From assembly GCA_048393055.1 (NCBI GenBank), contig DBFJJS010000006.1, positions 1 through 64,000 on the forward strand: a stretch of 64,000 bases of DNA, in the 5' to 3' direction. Source of the stretch: Faeciplasma sp048393055. Its GTDB lineage: Bacteria > Bacillota > Clostridia > Oscillospirales > Ruminococcaceae. The notes beneath the pieces were generated by a model that was not told where the DNA came from, searched no databases, and saw only the letters and a program-made list of their open reading frames with translations. The translations under genes and the position numbers were made by a program. Below, one piece after another: positions 25,885 through 33,909 of this stretch (its first letter is position 1; every line of letters begins with the position of its first letter).

Positions 25885-27077
25885 CTATATCACCACAATA
25901 GAAGAAACCATGCTACATTTTGTAGCGCTGATGTATTCATGGGGGAATAGCACCACTCCGTCTGAGACTTGAGTTGTGTAGCAGTTAATATAATCTCCAA
26001 AAAGAGTTCCAACAGAGAGATCATATAAGTAGCCAATTCCAGTCATCATATGTGCGCCTTGAATACCATTGGGATATCCAGGCGTCGTTACAGAACTGCT
26101 ACCAATATACACTCCCACAGGGTTATTCATGTCAATGGAGGCTTTATATAGTTCTTTGCTATTATAACTGAATCCGGGATAGGGGACTCCGTTTGATTGA
26201 GTGCTCGCCCATCCACAATATGTAGGGTACTGCATGCCAGATGATATTAAACAATTTAATGTGCCATTCGTGATATTTTTTATAGGCGTACTACCATTTG
26301 ACAAAGTACCCATTGAATTTGCAAGGTTATCAATGAGAGATGTGCTGTTGAGATATGAATACTTTGACATAACCATCATTGCTATAGCCGTTGGGGCGCA
26401 ACCACGATACCACTGTAGACACAGATATTACCTGTTCCATTCTGATTTTCTGTTAAGGTGTTATTAATCGATATTGATCTGTTTCTCATTAATAGCGTTG
26501 ATGCTTCTCTGTTGCTTGCTATATTGACAAGTGCAAGGCGGCAATTTTCTATTTGCTCAACGCTTATACTTGATTTTGCAACACTTTCCTTATACTCATT
26601 GCTTATAGTAAATAAGTCTGTCTTATTGATTATTATATCCGTTGATAAATCAATTATTTCTTCGCCTTTCTTACCGTAGTATTTAAGTGCTCCGAAAAAA
26701 TAGGCACGGTCATAATTTTCGGTATAATAAGGAGATATTCCATTAATTCCCATCATCAAAACGACGCTTCCTTAGTTAGTAGCATTTATAACTACATATG
26801 CAGTTTTATAGTCATCATGATTATTATACGAGACATTTTTCATATCATAGCAATAAGCTATAATATTTTCGTCGACATCATACAACGGAGTTTTTTTAAT
26901 AATTTCCCAATTACCATTATAGCCAAATGCATTTGGAGCCCCAATTGCGGCAACATCAAGTTGCGTATCATAGATTCCGGAAGTTATAACGGTATTCGTT
27001 GGTGCAGCAAACACATTAGTTGTTATTATAAGCATACATAAAGCGGCTATCATAATGGTCCTTAAAAATTTTCTCAT
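25885..27077 (-). pseudogene. Secreted papain-fold cysteine peptidase gene (C39-like or C10-like), broken twice
   Basis: The start at ATG 27077 has AGGAG upstream and gives a signal peptide (MRKFLRTIMIAALCMLIITT). A propeptide-like stretch (IAYCYDMKNVSYN and YVVINATN) meets an in-frame TAA at 26774-26772. The same frame continues as GSVVLMMGINGISPYYTEN to about 26400, where one base is missing. The next frame gives GCAPTAIAMMVMSKYSYLN, the catalytic-Cys motif of this fold, and later GIQGAHMMTGIGY, the catalytic-His motif. The intact enzyme would be about 395 residues. The propeptide wording recalls Spi-type inhibitors of streptopain. As read, no active enzyme can be made without readthrough and frameshifting. 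Confidence 0.8.
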
Positions 27078-27545
27078 AATAAATGCTCCTTTATAATTAA
27101 ATTTATTACTATACAGATAAAAACGAATCATCTATATAGATTATTACACTATAAAAGGCTAATTTAAATTGCTGCAGCACAATTTTAAAGCGTATTAAAT
27201 ATACCATTTTATACGCTCTATATTGTAATTTTCTTTGTCTATAATATATCATCAATAAATAAAAATGTCAATAATTTTAAAAAAATTATACTTAAAAATA
27301 TAAAAAATAACATAACACATTATGATGTGTGAAAAATAAGTTTAAATATAGTCTAAGTTAGTAAAAACTTTAAATAGTAATATACCGATTAAGACTTTAC
27401 GAAAAGAGCCAAAAACCATAGTGCAAGGAAAAAACAAAATACCATTTCGGTAAAGCGGGCTTGATTTGAAAGATGATCGCGGAATAATTTACGATATGTG
27501 ACTTATGAAAAATCCGCTGCGGACAATGTGACGTCCGCAGCGGAT
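27078..27545. other. AT-rich intergenic stretch without a gene
   Basis: About 470 bases, very rich in A and T, between the broken peptidase gene and tRNA-Val. It contains an inverted repeat AGCGTAT (27189-27195) / ATACGCT (27211-27217). No supported coding region, tRNA or mobile element was found. The promoter of the broken gene should lie at its left end. Confidence 0.5.
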
Positions 27546-27622
27546 TGGTGGAGACAGAGGGGCTCGAACCCGCGACCTCACGCATGTGAAGCGTGCGCTC
27601 TGACCAGCTGAGCTATGCCTCC
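27546..27622 (-). tRNA. tRNA-Val (anticodon CAC)
   Basis: On the minus strand GGAGGCA pairs with TGTCTCC (one G-T). The anticodon stem CACGC/GCGTG encloses the loop TTCACAT, giving anticodon CAC. The T arm has GGTTCGAGCCC, and CCA is encoded. Confidence 0.95.
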
Positions 27623-27825
27623 GAAATGCTTTATTCAACGTTTTTATGCTGGCAGGCTATGGGTATAGTTTATAAAGTAAATGCCTGTGTCGCAACCGGA
27701 AAATCAACTGTGAGTCCGGCACGTCATGTTGCGGTTGGAAAAGTACGGAAGAGAGCGGACGCAGTTTTGAGAAAAAAGCCGCAGACCGTTTCCGAAAACG
27801 GAGTCATGCACTCTTTGCGCCGGTT

Positions 27826-27911
27826 TGGTGCCGCTGACCGGACTTGAACCGGTACGCTTTAAGGGCGAGGGATTTTAAGTCCCTTGTGTCTGCCTATTCC
27901 ACCACAGCGGC
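27826..27911 (-). tRNA. tRNA-Leu (anticodon TAA)
   Basis: On the minus strand GCCGCTG pairs with CAGCGGC. The anticodon loop CTTAAAA gives TAA. A long variable arm and GGTTCAAGTCC show a class II leucine tRNA with encoded CCA. The roughly 200 bases between it and tRNA-Val hold no supported gene. Confidence 0.95.
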
Positions 27912-28003
27912 ATAAATACAACAGTATTATGTTATCACCTGACAGCAAAAAAGTCAATAACCTTTGCGCAATAACCGTAAAATGTCGTGGCTTCTCTTAA
28001 GCA

Positions 28004-28056
28004 GCTGTAACGCCGCCGGCACTGCTGAAAAAGCAATATGCCGGCGGCGTTACAGC
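28004..28056 (-). terminator. Strong hairpin at the end of the beta-galactosidase gene
   Basis: GCTGTAACGCCGCCGGCA (28004-28021) pairs perfectly with 28039-28056, an 18-bp stem with an inner GCT/AGC helix. There is no T run on the minus strand, so termination strength is uncertain. Confidence 0.65.
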
Positions 28057-28061
28057 TTGCT

Positions 28062-31000
28062 TTACTTTATAATCATTCTTATATCAAGCTCAACGTTAGG
28101 AAGCTTAATGCGATACTGATCCCTCAGCGCAGGACCGCAGGAATTTGAGCCTACGCCCGCCATCTCGCTGTCTACGCAGATGACGTTGCTGTCGCACTTT
28201 TCAAGCTCAAAATTATGGCGCTTCTGCGAAAGCTCCTCCTGAGTATATTCGCTTGCGTTAAAGGAGAAGTCGTGCTTTGATTCAAAGCGTATGATTGTGT
28301 CGCCGCTTATCACAGAGGCGTATTTGCAGCCCCAATGCGAAGAGTTTTCCTGTGGACGGACATAGTCTTCATACATATTTTCAATCTTATCCCTGAATAG
28401 TCCCAGGTATGACGCCCTGTGCTTGTCGATATAGCTTTCGTAAGGACCGTAGCCGTAGTACTCCGCGGTGTCAAAGGACTTGTTTACAAACAGCCTTATT
28501 CCGAACCTCGGCAGCAAATCCACCTTGACTGTAGTTTCAAGGCTGCTAGATATCTCCAGCGTGCCGTCGCGGTATATTTTATAAACCGTATTTGCTCTTG
28601 CAAACGGCTGATGCTGACTCCACTCAAAGCCCTCGAATACGCGTATCTCGGCAAAATCGCCGCTCTTATTCACGCTCACGTCGTAAATTTTTACAATGTA
28701 GTCGTTAAGATGCGCTCTGTACCAGTCCCATCTCATGGAGTCGTTGTCTGTCGGTGCGCGGAAGAAGTTTAACGATATCGGTCTGTCAATAAGCCGCTTG
28801 CCGTCCTTTTCGATAGACGCAATCTCTCCGTGTCTCTTGTCGAACACATAGCGAAGCTTACCGGTCGATATGACCGCCTTTAACGGCTCGTCGCTGACAA
28901 AGATCTCATCCTTTGATTTCGCCGGTTGAGTTTTTATGTCAAGCTCCTTTATCTTGAGCTGATCGAAGCATACCTCATAGCCCTTTTCGCACCAGGGCAT
29001 ATCCTTCCCAGCGGTAAAGCTGAATTTGATATATACGCTTGTTCCGTCCGCTTTTTCGGCGTCGGGAATGGTTACATAAGCCGTTCCCATCGGCTCAAGC
29101 TCAAAATCAAATTTTCCGCTGCATATTACATTGCCGCAGTCCGCTATTTCATAGCTTCCTGCGAGAAAGTCCTCGGCGCGAACAAAATTGAGATAGCTCT
29201 TAAGCTCGAAAACGCCCTTTTTATCTGTTTGGCTTACTCTTATCGGGCGGTATACCTGCTTTGCCTCCTTAAGACCCGTGTGCGGAGTCCTGTCAGGGTA
29301 TATAAGACCGTCCATGCAGAAGTTTCCGTCGTTATGCCTTTCACCGTAGTCTCCTCCGTAGCCGTATTTGGGCTTGCCGTCCGCGGTATATCCTATTATC
29401 ATCGCATGGTCGCACCACTCCCAGATAAAGCCGCCGCAGAAGATGGGATTCGAGTAGAACATATTGTGATAATCCTCAAGGTCGCCCGGACCGTTGCCCA
29501 TAGCGTGGCAGTATTCGCAGAGGATATACGGGCGCTTGTCGTCGCCGTTTGCATACTCCTGCATGCTGCCGTCCCAGGGATACATCCTCGAAACCACGTC
29601 GAACACGTCCTCTGTGTCGTCCATGGCGTGGCAGATTCCCTCGTAATGCAAAAGCCTTGTATCGTCGAGCTCCCTTATGCGCTCAGCTTCCTTAAGTACG
29701 TTTATTCCGTAGCCTGCTTCGTTGCCCATAGACCAGAAAAGAACGCACGGACGGTTTTTGTCCCTTGAGACAAGCTTCTCGCCCCTGTCTATAATAGCGC
29801 TCTGGAATCTTTCATCCATCGATATCAGGGATATGTTCCTGTAATCGGCATACAGATCCCTGAAGCTCCGAGGGATCTCGACGCAGCCGTGAGTTTCAAA
29901 ATCGGCCTCGTCTATCACATACAGTCCGTATTCGTCGCAAAGCTTATAGAAAAGAGGGGAGTTAGGGTAGTGTGAGGTCCTTACAGCGTTTATATTGTGC
30001 TCCTTCATCATGATGACATCGCGCGTCATCTGCTCCACGGACGCATAGTAGCCCGTGTCTGCATAGCTGTCGTGGCGGTTTACGCCGCGGAACTTAATCG
30101 GAACGTTGTTTACAAGAAGCACGCCGTCCCTGACGCATATGTCCCTAAAGCCAACCTTTTCGCCGATAAGTTCGTTATCGGTCTCTATTGTAAGATCATA
30201 TAGATACGGCTCTTCCGCGGACCAAAGATAAGGCTTTTCTACTTTTGCCTGGAACGGCTTTTCGGGGGAAGCTTCTCCCTCATATAAAACGGCGCCGTCC
30301 CTATCGCAGAGCCTTAAGCGGGCGCTTTCGCCCTTTACGCTTACAATAAGCTCGGCGCTTCCGCCGGCGTGGTCTATAAGGGTTTTCACAGCGTAGTCCT
30401 CAAGCCTTTTTTCCGGGCGCGAGAGCATGAAAACATCCCTGAATATACCCGAAAGTCGGATCTTATCCTGGTCCTCGAGATACGTTCCGTCACACCACTT
30501 CAGAACTGCTGCGGTTATCCTGTTTTCGCCTTCTTTAAGGTATGGGGTTATGTCGAATTCACATGTGGCGTGGGAGACCTGCGAGTAGCCGGCGAAGCTG
30601 TCGTTTACATACAGGTACAGGCAGCTGTCAACGCCCTCAAAAACGATTATTTTTCTCATGCCGTCGTTTTTATAGCTGTAGTTGCGGTAATATACGCCGA
30701 CGGGGTTGTCGTCCGGCACATACGGCGGGTCGAACGGTATCGGATAGCTTACGTTTGTGTACTGAGCCCTGTCATAGCCGTGAATCTGCCAGTTGGACGG
30801 GACTGGTATTGTTTTGTCATATGCCGAGTCTGTAAAATCGTCTTCGAGATCTATTAAGCTTGAATAGTACTTAAAGTTCCAGTCGCCGTTCAAAAGCTCA
30901 AGGCGGCTTGATGTTTTTCTGTCGTCAAACGGGTTTTCACCCTTTGCAAACGGGACATAGTAGCTTCTCGGTTCAAGCGTTCCAATGTGCAGAGCGTTAA

Positions 31001-31064
31001 AATCCTCGTGATAGATCATTTTGCTCTTTGCCGAACCGGGTTTTGAAATCTTGGAAATATCCAT
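28062..31064 (-). CDS. lacZ: Beta-galactosidase, glycoside hydrolase family 2 (LacZ type)
   Basis: A 1000-residue GH2 enzyme of LacZ architecture, expected to cleave terminal beta-galactosides. The N-terminal sugar-binding domain has WNFKYYSSL and the phrase PSNWQIHGYDRAQYTNVSYP. The barrel has GVNRHDSYADTGYYAS, the acid/base Glu449 in FWSMGNEAGYG and the nucleophile Glu517 in LCEYCHAMGNGPGDL. FIWEWCDHAM and the C-terminal Bgal small-chain domain (SWYRAH-like WDWYRAHLNDY, then YGYGPYESYIDKHRAS) complete it. No signal peptide is seen, so it is cytoplasmic. AAGGAGG lies ten bases before the ATG. No lactose transporter adjoins it. Confidence 0.95.
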   Translation of the reverse strand: MDISKISKPGSAKSKMIYHEDFNALHIGTLEPRSYYVPFAKGENPFDDRKTSSRLELLNGDWNFKYYSSLIDLEDDFTDSAYDKTIPVPSNWQIHGYDRAQYTNVSYPIPFDPPYVPDDNPVGVYYRNYSYKNDGMRKIIVFEGVDSCLYLYVNDSFAGYSQVSHATCEFDITPYLKEGENRITAAVLKWCDGTYLEDQDKIRLSGIFRDVFMLSRPEKRLEDYAVKTLIDHAGGSAELIVSVKGESARLRLCDRDGAVLYEGEASPEKPFQAKVEKPYLWSAEEPYLYDLTIETDNELIGEKVGFRDICVRDGVLLVNNVPIKFRGVNRHDSYADTGYYASVEQMTRDVIMMKEHNINAVRTSHYPNSPLFYKLCDEYGLYVIDEADFETHGCVEIPRSFRDLYADYRNISLISMDERFQSAIIDRGEKLVSRDKNRPCVLFWSMGNEAGYGINVLKEAERIRELDDTRLLHYEGICHAMDDTEDVFDVVSRMYPWDGSMQEYANGDDKRPYILCEYCHAMGNGPGDLEDYHNMFYSNPIFCGGFIWEWCDHAMIIGYTADGKPKYGYGGDYGERHNDGNFCMDGLIYPDRTPHTGLKEAKQVYRPIRVSQTDKKGVFELKSYLNFVRAEDFLAGSYEIADCGNVICSGKFDFELEPMGTAYVTIPDAEKADGTSVYIKFSFTAGKDMPWCEKGYEVCFDQLKIKELDIKTQPAKSKDEIFVSDEPLKAVISTGKLRYVFDKRHGEIASIEKDGKRLIDRPISLNFFRAPTDNDSMRWDWYRAHLNDYIVKIYDVSVNKSGDFAEIRVFEGFEWSQHQPFARANTVYKIYRDGTLEISSSLETTVKVDLLPRFGIRLFVNKSFDTAEYYGYGPYESYIDKHRASYLGLFRDKIENMYEDYVRPQENSSHWGCKYASVISGDTIIRFESKHDFSFNASEYTQEELSQKRHNFELEKCDSNVICVDSEMAGVGSNSCGPALRDQYRIKLPNVELDIRMIIK

Positions 31065-31102
31065 TACAGTGTAGTCCTCCTTTTAGATTTGCTGACAATA
31101 AA

Positions 31103-31131
31103 AAGATAACAGATACGCCCCTGAATATCAA
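31103..31131 (-). promoter_or_regulatory. Possible promoter for lacZ
   Basis: On the minus strand TTGATA (31131-31126), a 17-base spacer and TATCTT (31108-31103) lie about 40 bases upstream of the start codon. Confidence 0.5.
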
Positions 31132-31178
31132 GGGTTTATATTAATATAGCGGGGAATTTTTTGGTTTAATATATTAAT

Positions 31179-31210
31179 AAGACCGCCCGGCAAATCTGCC
31201 AAACGGTCTT
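31179..31210 (-). terminator. Terminator after the wall-anchored protein gene
   Basis: AAGACCG (31179-31185) pairs with CGGTCTT (31204-31210), with an inner GGCA/TGCC helix. The minus-strand side is followed by an AT-rich tail. Confidence 0.65.
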
Positions 31211-31233
31211 TTATATTCAGTCGAAGTTATTAT

Positions 31234-31824
31234 TTATTTCCTGCGGTTAAAGGCTATATACAAAGCCGCCGACGCCGCTGCGGCAAGGCTTGAGCAAATC
31301 ATTACCCCAGTCGGAGGGTTGGCGTCATAATCAGGCTCTGCTGCGGAGCCTGAGTCCAGCTGAGCATCCGGAGCTGGAGCGGGTATCATCGGGTCGTTTA
31401 AGGAAAACAGCTCGGCGTATTCCACCTGCTCCTCTTCGGTAAGGCTTGTATCGGGGCTTCCGCTTGCAGAATATGCAAGCCCGAGCTGAAGCGGGTAGGT
31501 TTCAAGCATTATTCCGTCATAGCTTATGGTGAGCGTTTTAAAGGCTTCTATCTGCTCCGCCGACGCAGCGCTGCCGTCGGAGTTGGTTATGTCTTCAGCG
31601 GATAACGAGAAGATAAACGGGGTATAGCCGTCGCCGTAGCCGCTTATAACAGCCGCGCAGCTGAACATGTATCTTTCGGAGCTTTCGATATAACTGACGT
31701 CCACCACATAGGCATTCTCGATTTCAAACGGCTCTAATGTATCAAGTGCAGACACTCCTGCCGATGCGCCGACGATAAGCGCAAGGCTTAGAAACAGCGC
31801 CAAAATATTTCTTATCCTTTTCAT
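31234..31824 (-). CDS. Small secreted protein with NPPTG-like wall anchor
   Basis: A 196-residue exported protein. Residues 1-27 form a signal peptide ending VSALD. The middle (about 30-145) is a compact domain I do not recognise. A Pro/Ala/Asp-rich spacer then leads to NPPTG at about 168-172, a hydrophobic run (VMICSSLAAAASAALYIAF) and NRRK. This is the layout of a sortase sorting signal, with N in place of the usual L. No sortase gene is in the window. The ribosome site is AAGGAAGGATG. Confidence 0.7.
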   Translation of the reverse strand: MKRIRNILALFLSLALIVGASAGVSALDTLEPFEIENAYVVDVSYIESSERYMFSCAAVISGYGDGYTPFIFSLSAEDITNSDGSAASAEQIEAFKTLTISYDGIMLETYPLQLGLAYSASGSPDTSLTEEEQVEYAELFSLNDPMIPAPAPDAQLDSGSAAEPDYDANPPTGVMICSSLAAAASAALYIAFNRRK

Positions 31825-31988
31825 AATCTCATCCTTCCTTTAAAGTATAAGTATAAGCCAAAATATTAAATCAGAGCGGCAAGATACTTTGTAATATATA
31901 CAATTTAATTCACTGAAATATTGCATTCCGTATACGTGTAATAGGATATAATTATCATTAACTTGAGATAATATCCGTAAAAACGGCT

Positions 31989-32017
31989 TGTCAAAACCGC
32001 ATATGTGGTGTATAATA
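31989..32017 (+). promoter_or_regulatory. Promoter for the NifU-like/GGGtGRT pair
   Basis: TTGTCA (31989-31994), a 17-base spacer and TATAAT (32012-32017), 40 bases before the start codon. Confidence 0.75.
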
Positions 32018-32057
32018 AAAGCATGTTTCTTGAGATTATTGAAAGGAGTTTACATCT

Positions 32058-32750
32058 ATGAATTATTCACACGAAGTTGAACAAATGTGCTGTGTGGCGA
32101 AAGGCCCTAAGCACGGTCCCGCTCCGATACCGGAAGAGGGCAGATGGGTTCAGGCAAAGGAAATCAAGGACATTTGCGGCTTTACCCATGGTATCGGCTG
32201 GTGCGCGCCTCAGCAGGGCGCATGCAAGCTCTCCCTTAACATTAAGGACGGCATTATCGAGGAGGCGCTTGTCGAGACTATCGGCTGCTCCGGTATGACT
32301 CATTCCGCGGCTATGGCCGCTGAGATCCTTCCCGGCAAGACTGTTTTGGAAGCTCTTAACACCGACCTTGTATGCGACGCTATCAACACCGCAATGCGCG
32401 AGCTGTTCCTTCAGATAGCCTACGGAAGAAGCCAGTCCGCTTTCTCTGAGGACGGTCTTTCCATCGGAGCAGGACTTGAGGACCTCGGAAAGGGCACAAG
32501 AAGCCAGGTTGGCACTATGTACGGAACTAAGGCCAAGGGCGTAAGATACCTTGAAATGGCTGAGGGCTACGTTACAAGAATGGCTCTCGATGAGGACGAC
32601 CAGGTTATCGGCTACGAGTTTGTATCTTTGGGCAAGATGACAGATTTCATCAAGAAGGGCGACGATCCTACAACCGCATACAACAAATCTATGGGTCATT
32701 ACGGCAGATTTGATGACGCTGTTAAGTACATCGACCCTCGTAAGCAGTAA
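32058..32750 (+). CDS. NifU-like iron-sulfur cluster assembly scaffold protein
   Basis: A 230-residue protein with the IscU/NifU N-terminal-like motif IGCSGMTHSAAMAAEILPGK and an earlier GWCAPQQGACKLSLNI that supply conserved cysteines for a bound Fe-S cluster. The family, common in Clostridia, is annotated as a cluster assembly scaffold but differs from housekeeping IscU by extra N- and C-terminal regions (HGPAPIPEEGRWVQAKEI and MGHYGRFDDAVKYIDPR). It starts behind AAAGGAG and is followed after 15 bases by the GGGtGRT gene. The two genes being kept together suggests a shared role, which is unknown. Confidence 0.85.
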   Translation: MNYSHEVEQMCCVAKGPKHGPAPIPEEGRWVQAKEIKDICGFTHGIGWCAPQQGACKLSLNIKDGIIEEALVETIGCSGMTHSAAMAAEILPGKTVLEALNTDLVCDAINTAMRELFLQIAYGRSQSAFSEDGLSIGAGLEDLGKGTRSQVGTMYGTKAKGVRYLEMAEGYVTRMALDEDDQVIGYEFVSLGKMTDFIKKGDDPTTAYNKSMGHYGRFDDAVKYIDPRKQ

Positions 32751-32765
32751 TAGGAGGTTAAGAGC

Positions 32766-33767
32766 ATGGCTTTGTTTGAAAATTACGAAAGAAGAATTGA
32801 TAAAATAAATTCCGTACTTGCCGAATACGGCATTTCTTCCATAGAGGAGTGTAAGGAAATCACCCTTGCAAAGGGTATCGACTGCGATAAAATCGTAAGA
32901 GAGACGCAGCCTATCTGCTTTGAAAATGCCGTTTGGGCTTACACCGTGGGCTGCGCTATAGCCATAAAGAAGGGCTGCACAAAGGCAGCCGACGCCGCTG
33001 CCGCAATAGGCATCGGGCTTCAGTCGTTCTGCATTCCCGGCTCTGTTGCCGAGAACCGTAAGGTGGGTCTTGGTCATGGCAACCTCGGTAAGATGCTTCT
33101 TTCCGAGGACACCGAGTGCTTCTGCTTCCTTGCGGGACATGAGTCGTTCGCGGCCGCGGAGGGCGCTATCAAGATTGCTCTGAACGCAAACAAGGTAAGA
33201 GTTAAGCCTTTAAGGGTTATTCTCAACGGTCTTGGCAAGGACGCCGCTTTCATAATCTCAAGAATCAATGGCTTTACCTATGTCGAGACAGAGTTTGACC
33301 CGTTTACCGAAGAGGTAAAGGTAGTATACACAAAGGCGTATTCAAACGGTCCGAGGGCAGACGTTAAGTGCTACGGCGCTGACAACGTTCCCGAGGGCGT
33401 CGCTATCATGAAGCTTGAGAACGTCGGCGTTTCCATCACCGGAAACTCAACTAACCCGACCAGATTCCAGCACCCTGTTGCCGGAACATATAAGAAGTGG
33501 TGCGTTGAAAACGGAGTTAAGTACTTCTCTGTTGCTTCCGGCGGCGGAACGGGCAGAACCCTCCACCCCGACAATATGGCGGCAGGTCCTTCCAGTTACG
33601 GCATGACCGACACCATGGGAAGAATGCACTCCGACGCTCAGTTCGCAGGCTCTTCCTCCGTTCCCGCTCACGTTGAGATGATGGGTCTTATCGGCATGGG
33701 CAACAACCCGATGGTCGGCGCTACAGTGGCCTGCGCTGTTGCTGTTGAAGAAGCCATGAAGGGCTGA
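32766..33767 (+). CDS. GGGtGRT protein, conserved clostridial protein of unknown function
   Basis: A 333-residue protein recognised by the segment SVASGGGTGRTLHPDNMAAG that names the family. Other conserved blocks are IAIKKGCTKAADAAAAIGIG, GLGHGNLGKMLL, FLAGHESFAAAEGAIKIA and the C-terminal SSVPAHVEMMGLIGMGNNPM. Several cysteines are spread through the chain (as in ECKEITLAKGIDCDK). No membrane segment or signal peptide is seen. It follows the NifU-like gene with its own ribosome site (TAGGAGG) and ends at a terminator, so the two form a two-gene operon. The biochemical function is not established. Confidence 0.85.
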   Translation: MALFENYERRIDKINSVLAEYGISSIEECKEITLAKGIDCDKIVRETQPICFENAVWAYTVGCAIAIKKGCTKAADAAAAIGIGLQSFCIPGSVAENRKVGLGHGNLGKMLLSEDTECFCFLAGHESFAAAEGAIKIALNANKVRVKPLRVILNGLGKDAAFIISRINGFTYVETEFDPFTEEVKVVYTKAYSNGPRADVKCYGADNVPEGVAIMKLENVGVSITGNSTNPTRFQHPVAGTYKKWCVENGVKYFSVASGGGTGRTLHPDNMAAGPSSYGMTDTMGRMHSDAQFAGSSSVPAHVEMMGLIGMGNNPMVGATVACAVAVEEAMKG

Positions 33768-33793
33768 TTCAAAAGCAAAATATAAAAATACAC

Positions 33794-33826
33794 GAGCCTC
33801 CCGCTTATTGCGGGAAGCTCTTTTTA
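33794..33826 (+). terminator. Terminator of the NifU-like/GGGtGRT operon
   Basis: GAGCCTCCCGC pairs with GCGGGAAGCTC with one mismatched pair, followed by TTTTTAT. Confidence 0.85.
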
Positions 33827-33834
33827 TATCTATG

Positions 33835-33869
33835 AAAAATAAGAAGCCTTAGACAATGCCAAGGCTTCT
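33835..33869 (-). terminator. Terminator of the MacB-type transporter operon
   Basis: AGAAGCCTT (33842-33850) pairs with AAGGCTTCT (33861-33869). On the minus strand the stem is followed by TATTTTT. Confidence 0.75.
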
Positions 33870-33909
33870 GTTTCTTATTTGTATCGCCGCGGCGGCAGAT
33901 GGAAGAATA

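Noticed and set aside
27189..27217. Inverted repeat AGCGTAT/ATACGCT as a possible terminator or operator.
   Set aside because: Only seven pairs with a long loop in a very AT-rich stretch, and no T run or adjacent intact gene on the right strand.
30369..30857. Several + strand frames opposite lacZ, of up to 280 codons.
   Set aside because: They are shadows of the lacZ reading frame without motifs or start signals.
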